Of a DNA stretch of 64,000 nt, positions 19,068 through 27,772 are shown one piece after another. The notes under the pieces are model-generated. The model was not told where the DNA came from, ran no database searches, and was given only the letters and a program-made list of their open reading frames with translations. Numbering within the stretch: position 1 is the stretch's first letter; each line of letters starts with the position of its first letter. Location: the NCBI GenBank assembly GCA_902776665.1, contig CACYQZ010000001.1, forward strand, positions 102,313 through 166,312, written 5' to 3'. Both the position numbers and the translations under genes were made by a program. This DNA comes from an uncultured Prevotellaceae bacterium. GTDB lineage: Bacteria; Bacteroidota; Bacteroidia; Bacteroidales; Bacteroidaceae.

Positions 19068-19997
19068 TCATACTCCCTCTTTCTCCCCAATCACATACAC
19101 TGGCCGATTCTTCGTTTCATAGAAAATTCTGCCCAAATATTCGCCGATGATGCCGAGGGACAGCAACAAAAAGCCACCGAGAAACAGAATGATGATAATC
19201 AATGTCGGGAAGCCCTGAACAGGATCGCCCCAAATCAGCGTGCGAAATAGTATGTATATCAGATAAACAAACGAAAGGAAAGAAATCACCATTCCTACGA
19301 TGGTGGAAATTCGCAGGGGTGCCGTCGTAAATGAGGTAATACCATCTATCGCTAAATTCAAGAGCGTAGAGAATTTCATCGACGACTCTCCCTCCACACG
19401 GTCGGCAGTCTCAAACGGCACGGATGTCTTCTTAAAGCCTATCCAACAATACATTCCCTTGGTATATCTCTGCGTTTCGCGCAGACGCTTCAATTCCTCG
19501 ATGCACTTTCTATCCAACAAACGGAAATCGCCGACATTCGGCAGCACTTCCACGCGAGAGGCTTTTTGCAGCATCGAATAATACATTTTCGTGAATCGCT
19601 TGCGCAGCCAACTTTCCTTGCCTCGCGTCAATCTCTGGCCATACACGTCATCGTATCCTTCTTCCCATTTCTTCAACATCTCGGGGACGACATGGGGCGG
19701 ATGCTGTAAATCGGCATCCATAATGACCATACAATCGCCCGTGACATGGTCGAAACCTGCCAACATGGCATTTTCCTTGCCGAAATTGCGAGAAAGGTCG
19801 ATGTAGCAGATGCGGCTGTCCTTCACCCGCAATTCCTTGATGACCTCCATCGTGCGGTCGCGGCTACCGTCGTTCACCAATAGCACTTCCCAGTCATACT
19901 GCTTGTTAGCCTCCATCAACCCATGCAAAGCGTCGTAAAGGGCGGGCAAAGAGGCTTCTTCGTTAAAACAAGGTACGAGAATTGATACTTTTTTCAT
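19068..19997 (-). CDS. GtrB/DPM1-like polyprenyl-phosphate glycosyltransferase (GT2)
   Basis: This 309-residue protein has a GT-A domain with SILVPCFNEEASLPALY, LLVNDGSRDRT, DLSRNFGKENAMLAGF and the metal motif MDADLQHPP near 93-101, then FRLLDRKCI. Two C-terminal hydrophobic helices (about residues 228-285) and the ending GEYLGRIFYETKNRPVYVI are typical of bactoprenol-phosphate glucosyl/mannosyl transferases. It likely makes a polyprenyl-phosphate hexose in the inner membrane. A GtrA gene lies 4 nt upstream and a GT-C gene follows, giving a GtrA/GtrB/Gtr-type trio. Confidence 0.92.
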   Translation of the reverse strand: MKKVSILVPCFNEEASLPALYDALHGLMEANKQYDWEVLLVNDGSRDRTMEVIKELRVKDSRICYIDLSRNFGKENAMLAGFDHVTGDCMVIMDADLQHPPHVVPEMLKKWEEGYDDVYGQRLTRGKESWLRKRFTKMYYSMLQKASRVEVLPNVGDFRLLDRKCIEELKRLRETQRYTKGMYCWIGFKKTSVPFETADRVEGESSMKFSTLLNLAIDGITSFTTAPLRISTIVGMVISFLSFVYLIYILFRTLIWGDPVQGFPTLIIIILFLGGFLLLSLGIIGEYLGRIFYETKNRPVYVIGEKEGV

Positions 19998-20001
19998 ATC
20001 G

Positions 20002-20415
20002 TCATTGATTTTGTTTTTTGAAAACGTACAATCGCTGTCCGAAATAATTCAGCAGAACAAACACACACATTCCCACAAACAGGGCGATATTTTCTTGGCG
20101 CGACTTTCCCATGTCTGAGAAAAAGGCTTTCACGAGGGGCTTTGCGATTCCATAGGCAAGGAAATAACACACCACGATATTGATGGTGAATCGCACGATG
20201 GAAGAAAAATCCCAACCTTTGTATTTGAACGTAAAGTATTTATTCAAAAAATAGCTCAAAATGCTTCCAAAGAAATAATTTGCCGCAGATGAAATCCAAT
20301 AACTCTGGTGAAAGACATTATAGAGGACAAACATGATGGTTGTCCCAAAAATCGTGTTGATGATGCCGACGATGACAAAACGGCTGAACGAGTTATTGAT
20401 GATTTCTTTTCTCAT
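20002..20415 (-). CDS. GtrA-family membrane protein, copy 2
   Basis: This protein has 137 residues from the ATG at 20415. A longer open frame upstream reads as low-complexity, non-hydrophobic sequence antisense to nothing useful and overlaps the TupA-like gene, so it is rejected. The protein starts MRKEIINNSFSRFVIVGIIN and has four membrane helices with YFFGSILSYFLNKYFTF and VLLNYFGQRLYVF, the GtrA pattern. The start overlaps the upstream stop by 4 nt (ATGA). It directly precedes the GtrB-like GT2, so it probably flips that enzyme's product. Confidence 0.9.
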   Translation of the reverse strand: MRKEIINNSFSRFVIVGIINTIFGTTIMFVLYNVFHQSYWISSAANYFFGSILSYFLNKYFTFKYKGWDFSSIVRFTINIVVCYFLAYGIAKPLVKAFFSDMGKSRQENIALFVGMCVFVLLNYFGQRLYVFKKQNQ

Positions 20416-21290
20416 GGCAGTTTTACATAACTTCCCATTTCCTCTTGGTATTCCTGCGAGAACTGGCGCATTCTTCCACCCGAAGCACAGAAAGTCATCT
20501 CGCCGAAATAGATTCTGCCGTTCGTGTCGTAGAGGTCGATGCGCACTTCGGGGAAGCCCGTGGAGAGCACACGGCAGATTTCCATCATTCTGTCGAGGTT
20601 GGGGGGAGCGGGCATGTCCTTGAACACATGCGACTCCCGATATTCCTTCGTGAGGCCTTCGCGATAGAGCCGCCACGGTTCCAGCAGGTTGATGTCGCAC
20701 ACCATGTCCAAACCCTTGCGGTCGTAGCACGGCGTGCAGTTGTGCACAAAACCGTCAAAACACCAGAACTTGTAGTCCACGAGCGACGACGAATCGACCG
20801 TTTTGTCCATCGGAATCAGTTCTTCGGCCATGATTCGCGGTTTGATTCTCGTATAGTGGGGTTCAACCGAACCGTAGCCGAATGGCACCAAACACCGCTT
20901 GAAATGCTCGATAATCTCCTGCTTGTCAAATCCCTTCGACTTGTCTAAAATCACAATGGACTCGCAGTCGTGATTACATTTCAAAACGCATTTTTCGGGC
21001 AATCGGTCGAAATCGATGTCCTCTGCCCTATCCCACGCGCCGTAAAGTTCGGTGAGGGTGTCGCCAAAACCTTTCTCCTTGATGAAGTCGCGCACCAGAA
21101 TCTTGTCGGCCAACCGAGTCCATTCCGTGGTATCGGCATTAGCCATCAACCACTGGATTTTCTCGTTCAAGGTCTTGGGATTGTTCCAGTCGAGTTTCTC
21201 GCCGAACTGTATTTTCCACTCTCTCCCAATCATGAATTTGGGAAAATGATCTACTAAAAATTTGTGTACAAAGTGTCTTAATTGTTTCAT
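20412..21290 (-). CDS. TupA-like ATP-grasp protein
   Basis: This 292-residue protein has DWNNPKTLNEKIQWLMAN, ADKILVRDFIKEKGFGD, CVLKCNHDCESIVIL (nucleotide loop), and VRIDLYDTNGRIYFGEMTFC near the C-terminus, all characteristic of TupA-like ATP-grasp enzymes. It starts 7 nt after a CapA-like gene, repeating the CapA to TupA order at the left edge of the window. The DNA is more GC-rich than its surroundings. It overlaps the following GtrA gene by 4 nt. The substrate is unknown; ligation of an amino acid or similar to the glycan is an inference. Confidence 0.86.
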   Translation of the reverse strand: MKQLRHFVHKFLVDHFPKFMIGREWKIQFGEKLDWNNPKTLNEKIQWLMANADTTEWTRLADKILVRDFIKEKGFGDTLTELYGAWDRAEDIDFDRLPEKCVLKCNHDCESIVILDKSKGFDKQEIIEHFKRCLVPFGYGSVEPHYTRIKPRIMAEELIPMDKTVDSSSLVDYKFWCFDGFVHNCTPCYDRKGLDMVCDINLLEPWRLYREGLTKEYRESHVFKDMPAPPNLDRMMEICRVLSTGFPEVRIDLYDTNGRIYFGEMTFCASGGRMRQFSQEYQEEMGSYVKLP

Positions 21291-21297
21291 TTTATCA

Positions 21298-22413
21298 TTA
21301 TTTTCTTTTCTCCAACCCTCTCAAAATCGCCCACCGATGCGACTCACACCGCATCAGGTGGAGGAGATAGTTCGGATTGGGTCGTTCTCGTTTTCCTATC
21401 ATTTTTCTGACAAGTTGCTTCACGAAACGCAGCGTGTCGTATTCGTAATAGCCTGCTTTCGCAAAGAACTCGCCGAATTCATCGAGTACACGCGCACAAT
21501 ACGCATCAACCTCCTTCAAATAGGCCTGACGATTCGTCATCGTCTGATTGACTTTCGCCAGATGGTTCACGATGAAATCGTCGTTTGTCAAGTCAACCGT
21601 TCCCGTTTCAAAATCGTATTTTGTATAATAGACTTTTGACTGGATTTCTCCATTCTCAATTTCCACAGAAACCGCCAAACCGTATTTCAAGAAGGGTCTT
21701 TCGCGCTTCTCCACTGGATTCAAGCAGAAATTTCCAAGACTATAAAAAATCGGTTTTTCGCGATAGGTCTCCCAACCTTGCGGAATGTGCGGATGCGAGG
21801 CAAAAACACCATCGGCACCAAGGTCGATGTAGTGGCGGTACAAATCAACCAACTCGGGCAGCGGATAAGCCTCGTGTTCCACGCCGGCATGCGGCAGAAC
21901 AAACAGAAAGTCAACATCCGCCTTCGCCTTGATGATCACACTGTCCACACACGGATGCAGCATCCATGCCGTGCCGACCGAATCTTCATTTTCATCAGCC
22001 AAAACACCAAATTCATGGTGCGTCAGCCCCAAAAACCCAATCTTTTTGCCCCCAATTTCGACATTTTTGACCTTGTAAGCCTCATCCCATGTGCCAGCAC
22101 CAACGACCACGGCATTTTCAAACAATGAAATCGTATGGAGAAGACTCTCGCCACCCAAGTCCATCGCGTGGTTGTTCGCCATCGTCACCAGTCCGAAACC
22201 CTTGTCTTCCAAGAAATGAGGAACATTCTCGTCATGCAAGAGGCAAGGACCGATTTTCTCAATCCCCTTCGCCTGAGCGGCCTTCACGGGAGCCTCAAAA
22301 TTGACCACATTCAGAGCAGCCCCCTGAAGCATCCGTGTCAAATCCTCCTCAAAACGAAGGTTCTCCACGCTTTTGACGCAGAAGTCGCCGAATATGTTGA
22401 TAAGCATGGTCAA
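21298..22413 (-). CDS. CapA-family (PGA_cap) metallophosphatase-like protein
   Basis: This 371-residue paralog of the 125-1252 protein has IFGDF near the start, NFEAPV at 38-43, MANNHAMDLGGE at 78-89, PHAGVEHEAYPLPE, and HPHIPQGWE...YSLGNF. These reproduce the metal-site layout of PGA_cap proteins. No signal peptide is apparent. The start may be the Met at 22413 or 22407. It is followed directly by a TupA-like ATP-grasp gene. Confidence 0.88.
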   Translation of the reverse strand: MTMLINIFGDFCVKSVENLRFEEDLTRMLQGAALNVVNFEAPVKAAQAKGIEKIGPCLLHDENVPHFLEDKGFGLVTMANNHAMDLGGESLLHTISLFENAVVVGAGTWDEAYKVKNVEIGGKKIGFLGLTHHEFGVLADENEDSVGTAWMLHPCVDSVIIKAKADVDFLFVLPHAGVEHEAYPLPELVDLYRHYIDLGADGVFASHPHIPQGWETYREKPIFYSLGNFCLNPVEKRERPFLKYGLAVSVEIENGEIQSKVYYTKYDFETGTVDLTNDDFIVNHLAKVNQTMTNRQAYLKEVDAYCARVLDEFGEFFAKAGYYEYDTLRFVKQLVRKMIGKRERPNPNYLLHLMRCESHRWAILRGLEKRK

Positions 22414-22427
22414 GTCTCCTCCAAAAA

Positions 22428-23441
22428 CTATCTTTTCAACCTCTTTAAAATAGAGTTAGTTGCATTAGCACACAAACCGTTTTCTATCATTTTAGAGAAG
22501 ATATTTGAAAGAAAAAGTAACAACACGAAGGTAAGAACAAAAACTATTCCAGTTCTTAAAAAAGTATCTGTGATTGAAATCTTCTCATACATCCATAGAG
22601 ATAAAGTACACACCAGCGGCCAATGAATTAGATAAATAGACATTGAGTTCTTTCCAAGCCACACCATCCCTTTTGATGACAGAACACGACGGAATATACC
22701 TGAAAATTCGACGCTGAGAACCAAAAGGGTCGCCGGAAGCAAATCGTGGATTTTATATGAATAAGCCAATAGTGCCCCAACAAATGCAAAAAAAGAAGCA
22801 ATTCCTTTCTTTGGTAATATGTTATCTTGCAACATTTCGTATATAAACATTCCGCAAATAACCGCGACATAATATGCCGAGACGAAAGCTAAGATTCCGT
22901 TTGTTAGTACGAAGACGACAAACTTCTTCTTATATGTTAATTCTTGAATCGCAGTTTTTAGTATCACCACAGCAAAAGTGCCAAAGAAAATATATTTCAT
23001 CATCCATGCTGGATCAAGCCACCCCCGACATTGACCAATCGGAGATAAAAAAAGAGCATAGATTAACCCCAACCAACTAACATTACTATATGAATAAATG
23101 GCGATATCATTTGCTTTCAAAAGTTGGAGAGTTTCTTGATGATTAAACGCACCAAAAGCGAACAAAACGCCCTCTAGCAAGAGAATTACGGCTATCGGCA
23201 ATGCCAATCTAAAATAACGCTTTAATATGACATCTTGATATTTCTTTTTTGTTTCCAATGACATTGAAACCAGATAGCCACTGAGTATTAAAAATATATT
23301 TACCGCTAAACTACCGTCAGTAAAAATTGAGTAAACAAAATTGTCAATTTTAAGCGGATTGACGAAAACAGCCTTAAAATGGCTGAGAAAAACGACGATT
23401 GCCGCTATACCTTTTAATCCATCTATGTAATGTTTCCGCAT
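22428..23441 (-). CDS. Acyltransferase family 3 (O-acyltransferase) membrane protein
   Basis: This 337-residue polytopic protein begins MRKHYIDGLKGIAAIVVFLSH with the conserved Arg-like/His positions of Acyltransferase_3, then LAVNIFLILSGYLVS and, near the end, MVWLGKNSMSIYLIHWPLV. About ten membrane helices are visible. It probably O-acetylates a glycan at the inner membrane. It follows the SGNH-like gene by 5 nt, so this region carries two independent acylation systems (this one and the MBOAT pair). Confidence 0.9.
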   Translation of the reverse strand: MRKHYIDGLKGIAAIVVFLSHFKAVFVNPLKIDNFVYSIFTDGSLAVNIFLILSGYLVSMSLETKKKYQDVILKRYFRLALPIAVILLLEGVLFAFGAFNHQETLQLLKANDIAIYSYSNVSWLGLIYALFLSPIGQCRGWLDPAWMMKYIFFGTFAVVILKTAIQELTYKKKFVVFVLTNGILAFVSAYYVAVICGMFIYEMLQDNILPKKGIASFFAFVGALLAYSYKIHDLLPATLLVLSVEFSGIFRRVLSSKGMVWLGKNSMSIYLIHWPLVCTLSLWMYEKISITDTFLRTGIVFVLTFVLLLFLSNIFSKMIENGLCANATNSILKRLKR

Positions 23442-23446
23442 CTTTT

Positions 23447-24343
23447 TTATTTATTTAGAACCATTCTGACAAATGGAACAATATTTCTCGTATAATAGGA
23501 TGCCCCCACTTCATTCAAATGTTTTGAGTCTGCAAATAATTCTTTATGATTTTGGTAGCACGAATCGGTGAAGAAATCATAGTAGGGGACGTCTTCATCT
23601 TTACACATTTTTTTGATGGGCTCATGCACTGTCGAAGAAGATGCGTCGTACCTCGGAGAAACAAACATAACGAGTGGTATTTGATGTTGTTTGCAAGACT
23701 GAATGAATTTCTTCAGATAGGCGATTTTAACACTATCAACTTCAACAGGAGGAATGTCTTTTCTTTCAACCTCATAATCCATCGTTCCTTTTCTGGCTTC
23801 AAACCCATTCTCAGACGCTACGCCATTTGCCGAATAATCTTTGAGCAAATCGAAAATATTGGTATTGTTGCGATACAAACGAGAGTAATTCTTGACATAC
23901 TCCGTATATGAGAAATCCTTGAAATAGTTACTGATACATGTGTCCGAACAATAAGGTTTCAACATGTCGAGATAGCGCTCATTATCTCCCTTCCCTAAAT
24001 CAAAATGATACTCGACGTCATATACAATCAATTTGGGTTTGTAGCGATTCAATATGTAACGCAGACGGCCATATTGGAAAATGATGCCTTGGGCATGAAA
24101 GCCACAGTTATAACAACTCATGCCTAAAGAATCTTCTATGACCTTGGGAACGTAATGATTGATTGCCCTTGACGAGCCGAATACCAAAACGTCGGCCATG
24201 GTTTCCTTCATCGCGTATTCCAGGCTATGATATTGACCACCCTTCAAATGGTTGAGGCAATAGTCCATCACCTTACCAGCGCAAATGTCTGCGACAGCAA
24301 CTAACAGGAAAAACAATACTATACCCGTCAAATATTTCTTCAT
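23447..24343 (-). CDS. SGNH-type protein, partner of MBOAT acyltransferase
   Basis: This 298-residue protein has an N-terminal signal anchor (residues about 4-22), then VLVFGSSRAINHYVP with GSSR at 56-59 as the SGNH block I, YNCGFHAQG as a second block, and DSKHLNEVGASYY near the C-terminus giving the D-x-x-H dyad. The architecture resembles periplasmic partners of MBOAT proteins such as AlgJ, PatB and DltD. It starts 1 nt after the MBOAT gene. It likely completes acyl transfer to a glycan in the periplasm. Confidence 0.8.
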   Translation of the reverse strand: MKKYLTGIVLFFLLVAVADICAGKVMDYCLNHLKGGQYHSLEYAMKETMADVLVFGSSRAINHYVPKVIEDSLGMSCYNCGFHAQGIIFQYGRLRYILNRYKPKLIVYDVEYHFDLGKGDNERYLDMLKPYCSDTCISNYFKDFSYTEYVKNYSRLYRNNTNIFDLLKDYSANGVASENGFEARKGTMDYEVERKDIPPVEVDSVKIAYLKKFIQSCKQHQIPLVMFVSPRYDASSSTVHEPIKKMCKDEDVPYYDFFTDSCYQNHKELFADSKHLNEVGASYYTRNIVPFVRMVLNK

Positions 24344-24344
24344 A

Positions 24345-25745
24345 TCAGAAATTAACGTATATGAATTGTCCGCTACTCAACACACCCAGTAAAAGAATGC
24401 ACACAAATAGAAAGACATAAATCAGCATTTTCGCCACACGTCCATTCAAAAACGACAGGCTTTGGCAAAAAAACTCGTCCCGAACATCTTTAAATAGTGG
24501 GATTGCAAGCAATATTGCCAACTTATAATCTGCCAAAGAACAGGTTTCACCGAAGTGCGTAAATATTCGTGCTATGAAATCGCACGCCTCACCCAAGGTT
24601 GGCATACGAAAAAAGATCCAAGCGAAATTGACGATAACAAAAGTACCCAGTATTTTCACAGACCGAACGGCAAGATTCTTTCCATCATATCGCTGTAAAT
24701 GAAGCACTTTCTCAATGATTTGAACCAATCCATGAATGATGCCCCACACGATAAAGCTCCAATTGGCACCGTGCCAGACTCCACTCACCAAGAATGTCAC
24801 GAAAATATTCCAGTAATTCCGAATTTTGCTGCATCGACTTCCTCCCATCGGTATATACACATAATCTTTTAACCACCGAGAAAGAGAAATGTGCCACCTG
24901 CGCCAGAAATCTGTGACACTGATGGAAAGATATGGCCGCTTAAAGTTATTGACCAAATCATAACCAAGGGTTTTCGCAATTCCCATTGCCATAAAAGAAT
25001 AGCCTGCGAAATCGGCATAAATCTGCATCGAATAGAAGAAACTACCCAACAAACAGATTTTTCCAGAATAATGGATGTAATTAGGATAGATGGAATCGAC
25101 ATACATTCCCATCCTATCGGCTATGACCGTTTTCAAGAACATGCCCCAAAGAAGCAACTTCAAACCTGCAACTCCTTGTTCGTAGTTAAAAGGCTTGGGA
25201 TTCTTGATTTGTGGAAGCAATTCTGACGCTTTACTGATTGGACCAGAGGCCACCTGCGGGAAAAATGAGACAAAAAGAATATAGTCTGTGAAAGACTTTT
25301 CTGCCTCAATTCTTTTGTAGTAAACATCGAAAAGATAACCCACTGCCTGAAAAGTAAAGAAGGATATGCCTACGGGTATAGCCCAGTTCAAGCCCGGCAT
25401 CACAAAATGCATACCGATTCTTTCAAGCCCTGCTACCATGTTGTCGTTGATGAAATGATAGTATTTGAAGACCAACAGCGGAAGCAAAGACAAAAGACCA
25501 AAAATCCATATCAAAACACGCTTTCTTTTCTTATCATCTACAGGCAGCACCTTTGCCCCCAAAAAGGTGACAAATGTAACGAACAACAACACAACAGCAA
25601 AAACAGGCTTCCAATTCATATAAAGCAGGTAACTGACAACTATCAGATACCACTTCTTGATATCCACATTCTTACTCGGTATCAGCCAATAAAGACTGAA
25701 AATGAATGGAAAAATGAGCCAAAAATTAAAACTGTTGAATGGCAT
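24345..25745 (-). CDS. MBOAT-family O-acyltransferase (AlgI/DltB-like)
   Basis: This 466-residue membrane protein has VGISFFTFQAVGYLFDVYY, YADFAGYSFMAMGIAKTLG, ISVTDFWRRWHISLSRWLKD and the catalytic-His segment SGVWHGANWSFIVWG. These are diagnostic for AlgI-like MBOAT proteins, which pass acyl groups across the inner membrane. It is paired with the SGNH-type gene 1 nt downstream, as in alginate and peptidoglycan O-acetylation systems. Confidence 0.95.
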   Translation of the reverse strand: MPFNSFNFWLIFPFIFSLYWLIPSKNVDIKKWYLIVVSYLLYMNWKPVFAVVLLFVTFVTFLGAKVLPVDDKKRKRVLIWIFGLLSLLPLLVFKYYHFINDNMVAGLERIGMHFVMPGLNWAIPVGISFFTFQAVGYLFDVYYKRIEAEKSFTDYILFVSFFPQVASGPISKASELLPQIKNPKPFNYEQGVAGLKLLLWGMFLKTVIADRMGMYVDSIYPNYIHYSGKICLLGSFFYSMQIYADFAGYSFMAMGIAKTLGYDLVNNFKRPYLSISVTDFWRRWHISLSRWLKDYVYIPMGGSRCSKIRNYWNIFVTFLVSGVWHGANWSFIVWGIIHGLVQIIEKVLHLQRYDGKNLAVRSVKILGTFVIVNFAWIFFRMPTLGEACDFIARIFTHFGETCSLADYKLAILLAIPLFKDVRDEFFCQSLSFLNGRVAKMLIYVFLFVCILLLGVLSSGQFIYVNF

Positions 25746-25757
25746 ATAAAAAAAGAC

Positions 25758-26588
25758 CTATATACTATTTTGTTTCATCCAACTGAATGGCTTCAAAAGA
25801 AATTTCCCCAATCGAAATGTTGGAGATTGGAAAACTTCTTCTTTGGCACGATAACAATTCGACTTGATGGTTTCTTTCTGAACACCATCGATTATCGCCG
25901 CAATAAACGAATCGTCAAGATATGCGGAAACAGAGGGATTCAACTCGCCAAATCTTTCAAACAAATATTTCGAAGTTTTTTCCACGGCAGCCAACGAACC
26001 CGTTTCACCAGAATAACTGTCGGTAGCATTATACGGCTGCATATTCGTGAAATATTCTCCTTTCGTCCTGATATATGGATGCCCTGCCCTATTCGAGAAA
26101 TAGGTGTAAACGAAATCGTCGCTCGGGCAGTTTTTGATGACTTCTTGGTCAATCAGTTGAAGTCCGTCGCCAAAAAACTCGGCTTTCGTCAACGAACTAC
26201 ATCCACAATGACACTGCACACCAGCATAAACATAGCCATTTCCACTGATAGGAAAATTCGGATATTTCTGATGAATGGACACATAATCTTCAATCATCCC
26301 TTTCGGATAAAGCCAATCGTCGTCAATCGCAATAATACAATCATTCGGATATTTCCGAAGCGTGGGTATCAACTTTTTAAAAACTTTCGTATCAGCAACT
26401 CTATTGACCTCAATGGGATGAGTATCGATATATCGCTGAACCTCCTCGGGAACAATCTCCTCGTGCGCCAGATTCAGAACAACGAAATCCGGCGGAACCG
26501 TCTGAGCGAAAATGGTATCTAAAACAGCCGGAATATTATTGATTCGCTTGCTGTAGGTGGTTAATGATACTATAACGCGTGTCTTCAT
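25758..26588 (-). CDS. Putative glycosyltransferase with DXD motif (MKTRVIVSLTTY type)
   Basis: This protein has about 276 residues from the ATG at 26588; an upstream in-frame Met at 26609 is less likely. It begins TRVIVSLTTYSKRINNIPAVLDTIFAQ in GT-A style and has CIIAIDDDWLYP (DXD) near residue 90, then CPSDDFVYTYF and a C-terminal SAYLDDSFIAAII. It shares the S(L/F)T(T/S)Y...R and (A/V)DDD plan with the protein at 48084-49424 and is likely a nucleotide-sugar transferase. Donor unknown. Confidence 0.75.
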   Translation of the reverse strand: MKTRVIVSLTTYSKRINNIPAVLDTIFAQTVPPDFVVLNLAHEEIVPEEVQRYIDTHPIEVNRVADTKVFKKLIPTLRKYPNDCIIAIDDDWLYPKGMIEDYVSIHQKYPNFPISGNGYVYAGVQCHCGCSSLTKAEFFGDGLQLIDQEVIKNCPSDDFVYTYFSNRAGHPYIRTKGEYFTNMQPYNATDSYSGETGSLAAVEKTSKYLFERFGELNPSVSAYLDDSFIAAIIDGVQKETIKSNCYRAKEEVFQSPTFRLGKFLLKPFSWMKQNSI

Positions 26589-26628
26589 GAGTTGGTTGTT
26601 ATGATGCAATTGTCTGAAAAAAAAATCG

Positions 26629-27720
26629 TCAGGAAAGAGTTCTCAGACATGATTTAAACATCTTAAATCTCCTTTTCCAAATACTTAAATAAGTCCTTGG
26701 AAAATTGGAAATTTTCACTCTTTTTCCTTGTATTGGCAATGGAGTCAAATTGTCTATACAATCTCCTGACATAAGTCCTAAATATGTCCGTTGATTGTCG
26801 TATGCGCTAAAATAAAGTTTAAGGTCTTCATCGGTTTTAACGAGAGAAGATCGATACAATCCTTCGGAATAGAAACACCCTCTAATAAAAGCCGGTGAGA
26901 TGAGCGTCCTTAAATACGTAAATGTTATTCCATCAAGACTTTTCCATATAGTAAGTTCTTTGATGTCATAAATCGTCAAATAGTACAAACCATCTATGTT
27001 GGTAACATCAATATGCCATGGATTAACATACGGGCCTTTTAAGACACATTTCGTCAGTTTGCTCCATTGATATCCATCGACTGAGGTGGACAGGCAAATG
27101 TGTTTATCGGGTCCAAATGGATGTATGGCATCTACATACCACATACAATACTTACCGTCTTCATATAAAATAGCAGGAGACACCACATACCCCACCGTAT
27201 TGATAGCCTCATCTGACATTAGGTCTATCAAAACCTCTCTATTTTTCCAAGAAATTCCGTCGTTTGATGTTTTTCGTAAAATACGAGTATGGAGTTTTTC
27301 TTTCGTCGGACTGGACAATCTATAAAAACATTCTAATGAACCATCCTCCTTGAATACCAAGTGAGGATCGGAAAAATAATCTCCGCGTTGAATCTCTTCA
27401 GCTGTCAAATCATCTATTGGACGCAATTCACCAGGCACCGCCCAATTATACCCATCATTGGAAACATGAATAGTTGGACATTCCCATCGGTCTCTGTAAG
27501 GTTTTCCTCCAATCGGATAAGGAGTTTCTGCCATCCAATACCGAAACCCATTCCATCCTTTATCAACAAAAATCACAGATGGGTGAAACGGTTGATTAGA
27601 ACCATCGAAAGTTTTAATATCCAATGGTGTTTGATTGTATTTGGCAAAAAAGCGATAATACTCGTATAAGTATTCACTAAGACAAAATACAACGACTATA
27701 ACAAGAATGACCCAAACCAT
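26629..27720 (-). CDS. Membrane-anchored five-bladed beta-propeller protein, GH43/GH32-like
   Basis: This 363-residue protein has one N-terminal hydrophobic helix (residues 1-20). A propeller follows with repeated blades of the type HPSVIFVDKGWNGFRYWMAE, CPTIHVSNDGYNW, FSDPHLVFKEDGSLECFYR, VSPAILYEDGKYCMWYVDA, and STSVDGYQWSK. The acidic positions in D-P-H and the Trp/Tyr pairs fit glycosidase-related five-bladed propellers. A degradative or trimming enzyme encoded inside a biosynthesis operon is unusual; a binding role is also possible. It may face the periplasm. Confidence 0.7.
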   Translation of the reverse strand: MVWVILVIVVVFCLSEYLYEYYRFFAKYNQTPLDIKTFDGSNQPFHPSVIFVDKGWNGFRYWMAETPYPIGGKPYRDRWECPTIHVSNDGYNWAVPGELRPIDDLTAEEIQRGDYFSDPHLVFKEDGSLECFYRLSSPTKEKLHTRILRKTSNDGISWKNREVLIDLMSDEAINTVGYVVSPAILYEDGKYCMWYVDAIHPFGPDKHICLSTSVDGYQWSKLTKCVLKGPYVNPWHIDVTNIDGLYYLTIYDIKELTIWKSLDGITFTYLRTLISPAFIRGCFYSEGLYRSSLVKTDEDLKLYFSAYDNQRTYLGLMSGDCIDNLTPLPIQGKRVKISNFPRTYLSIWKRRFKMFKSCLRTLS

Positions 27721-27772
27721 CTATTTGAGGACAAATTTATCTAACTTTCTAATTAATAAAAAACATTTTTTG

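Noticed and set aside
20416-20730. Long N-terminal extension of the GtrA frame at 20002
   Set aside because: It overlaps the TupA-like gene in another frame, has a non-membrane, low-quality composition, and the GtrA family starts at the ATG at 20415, which overlaps the upstream stop by ATGA.
25407-26522. 371-codon plus-strand frame opposite MBOAT and glycosyltransferase genes
   Set aside because: It spans two well-supported minus-strand genes and their gap, with antisense-type composition and no motif.
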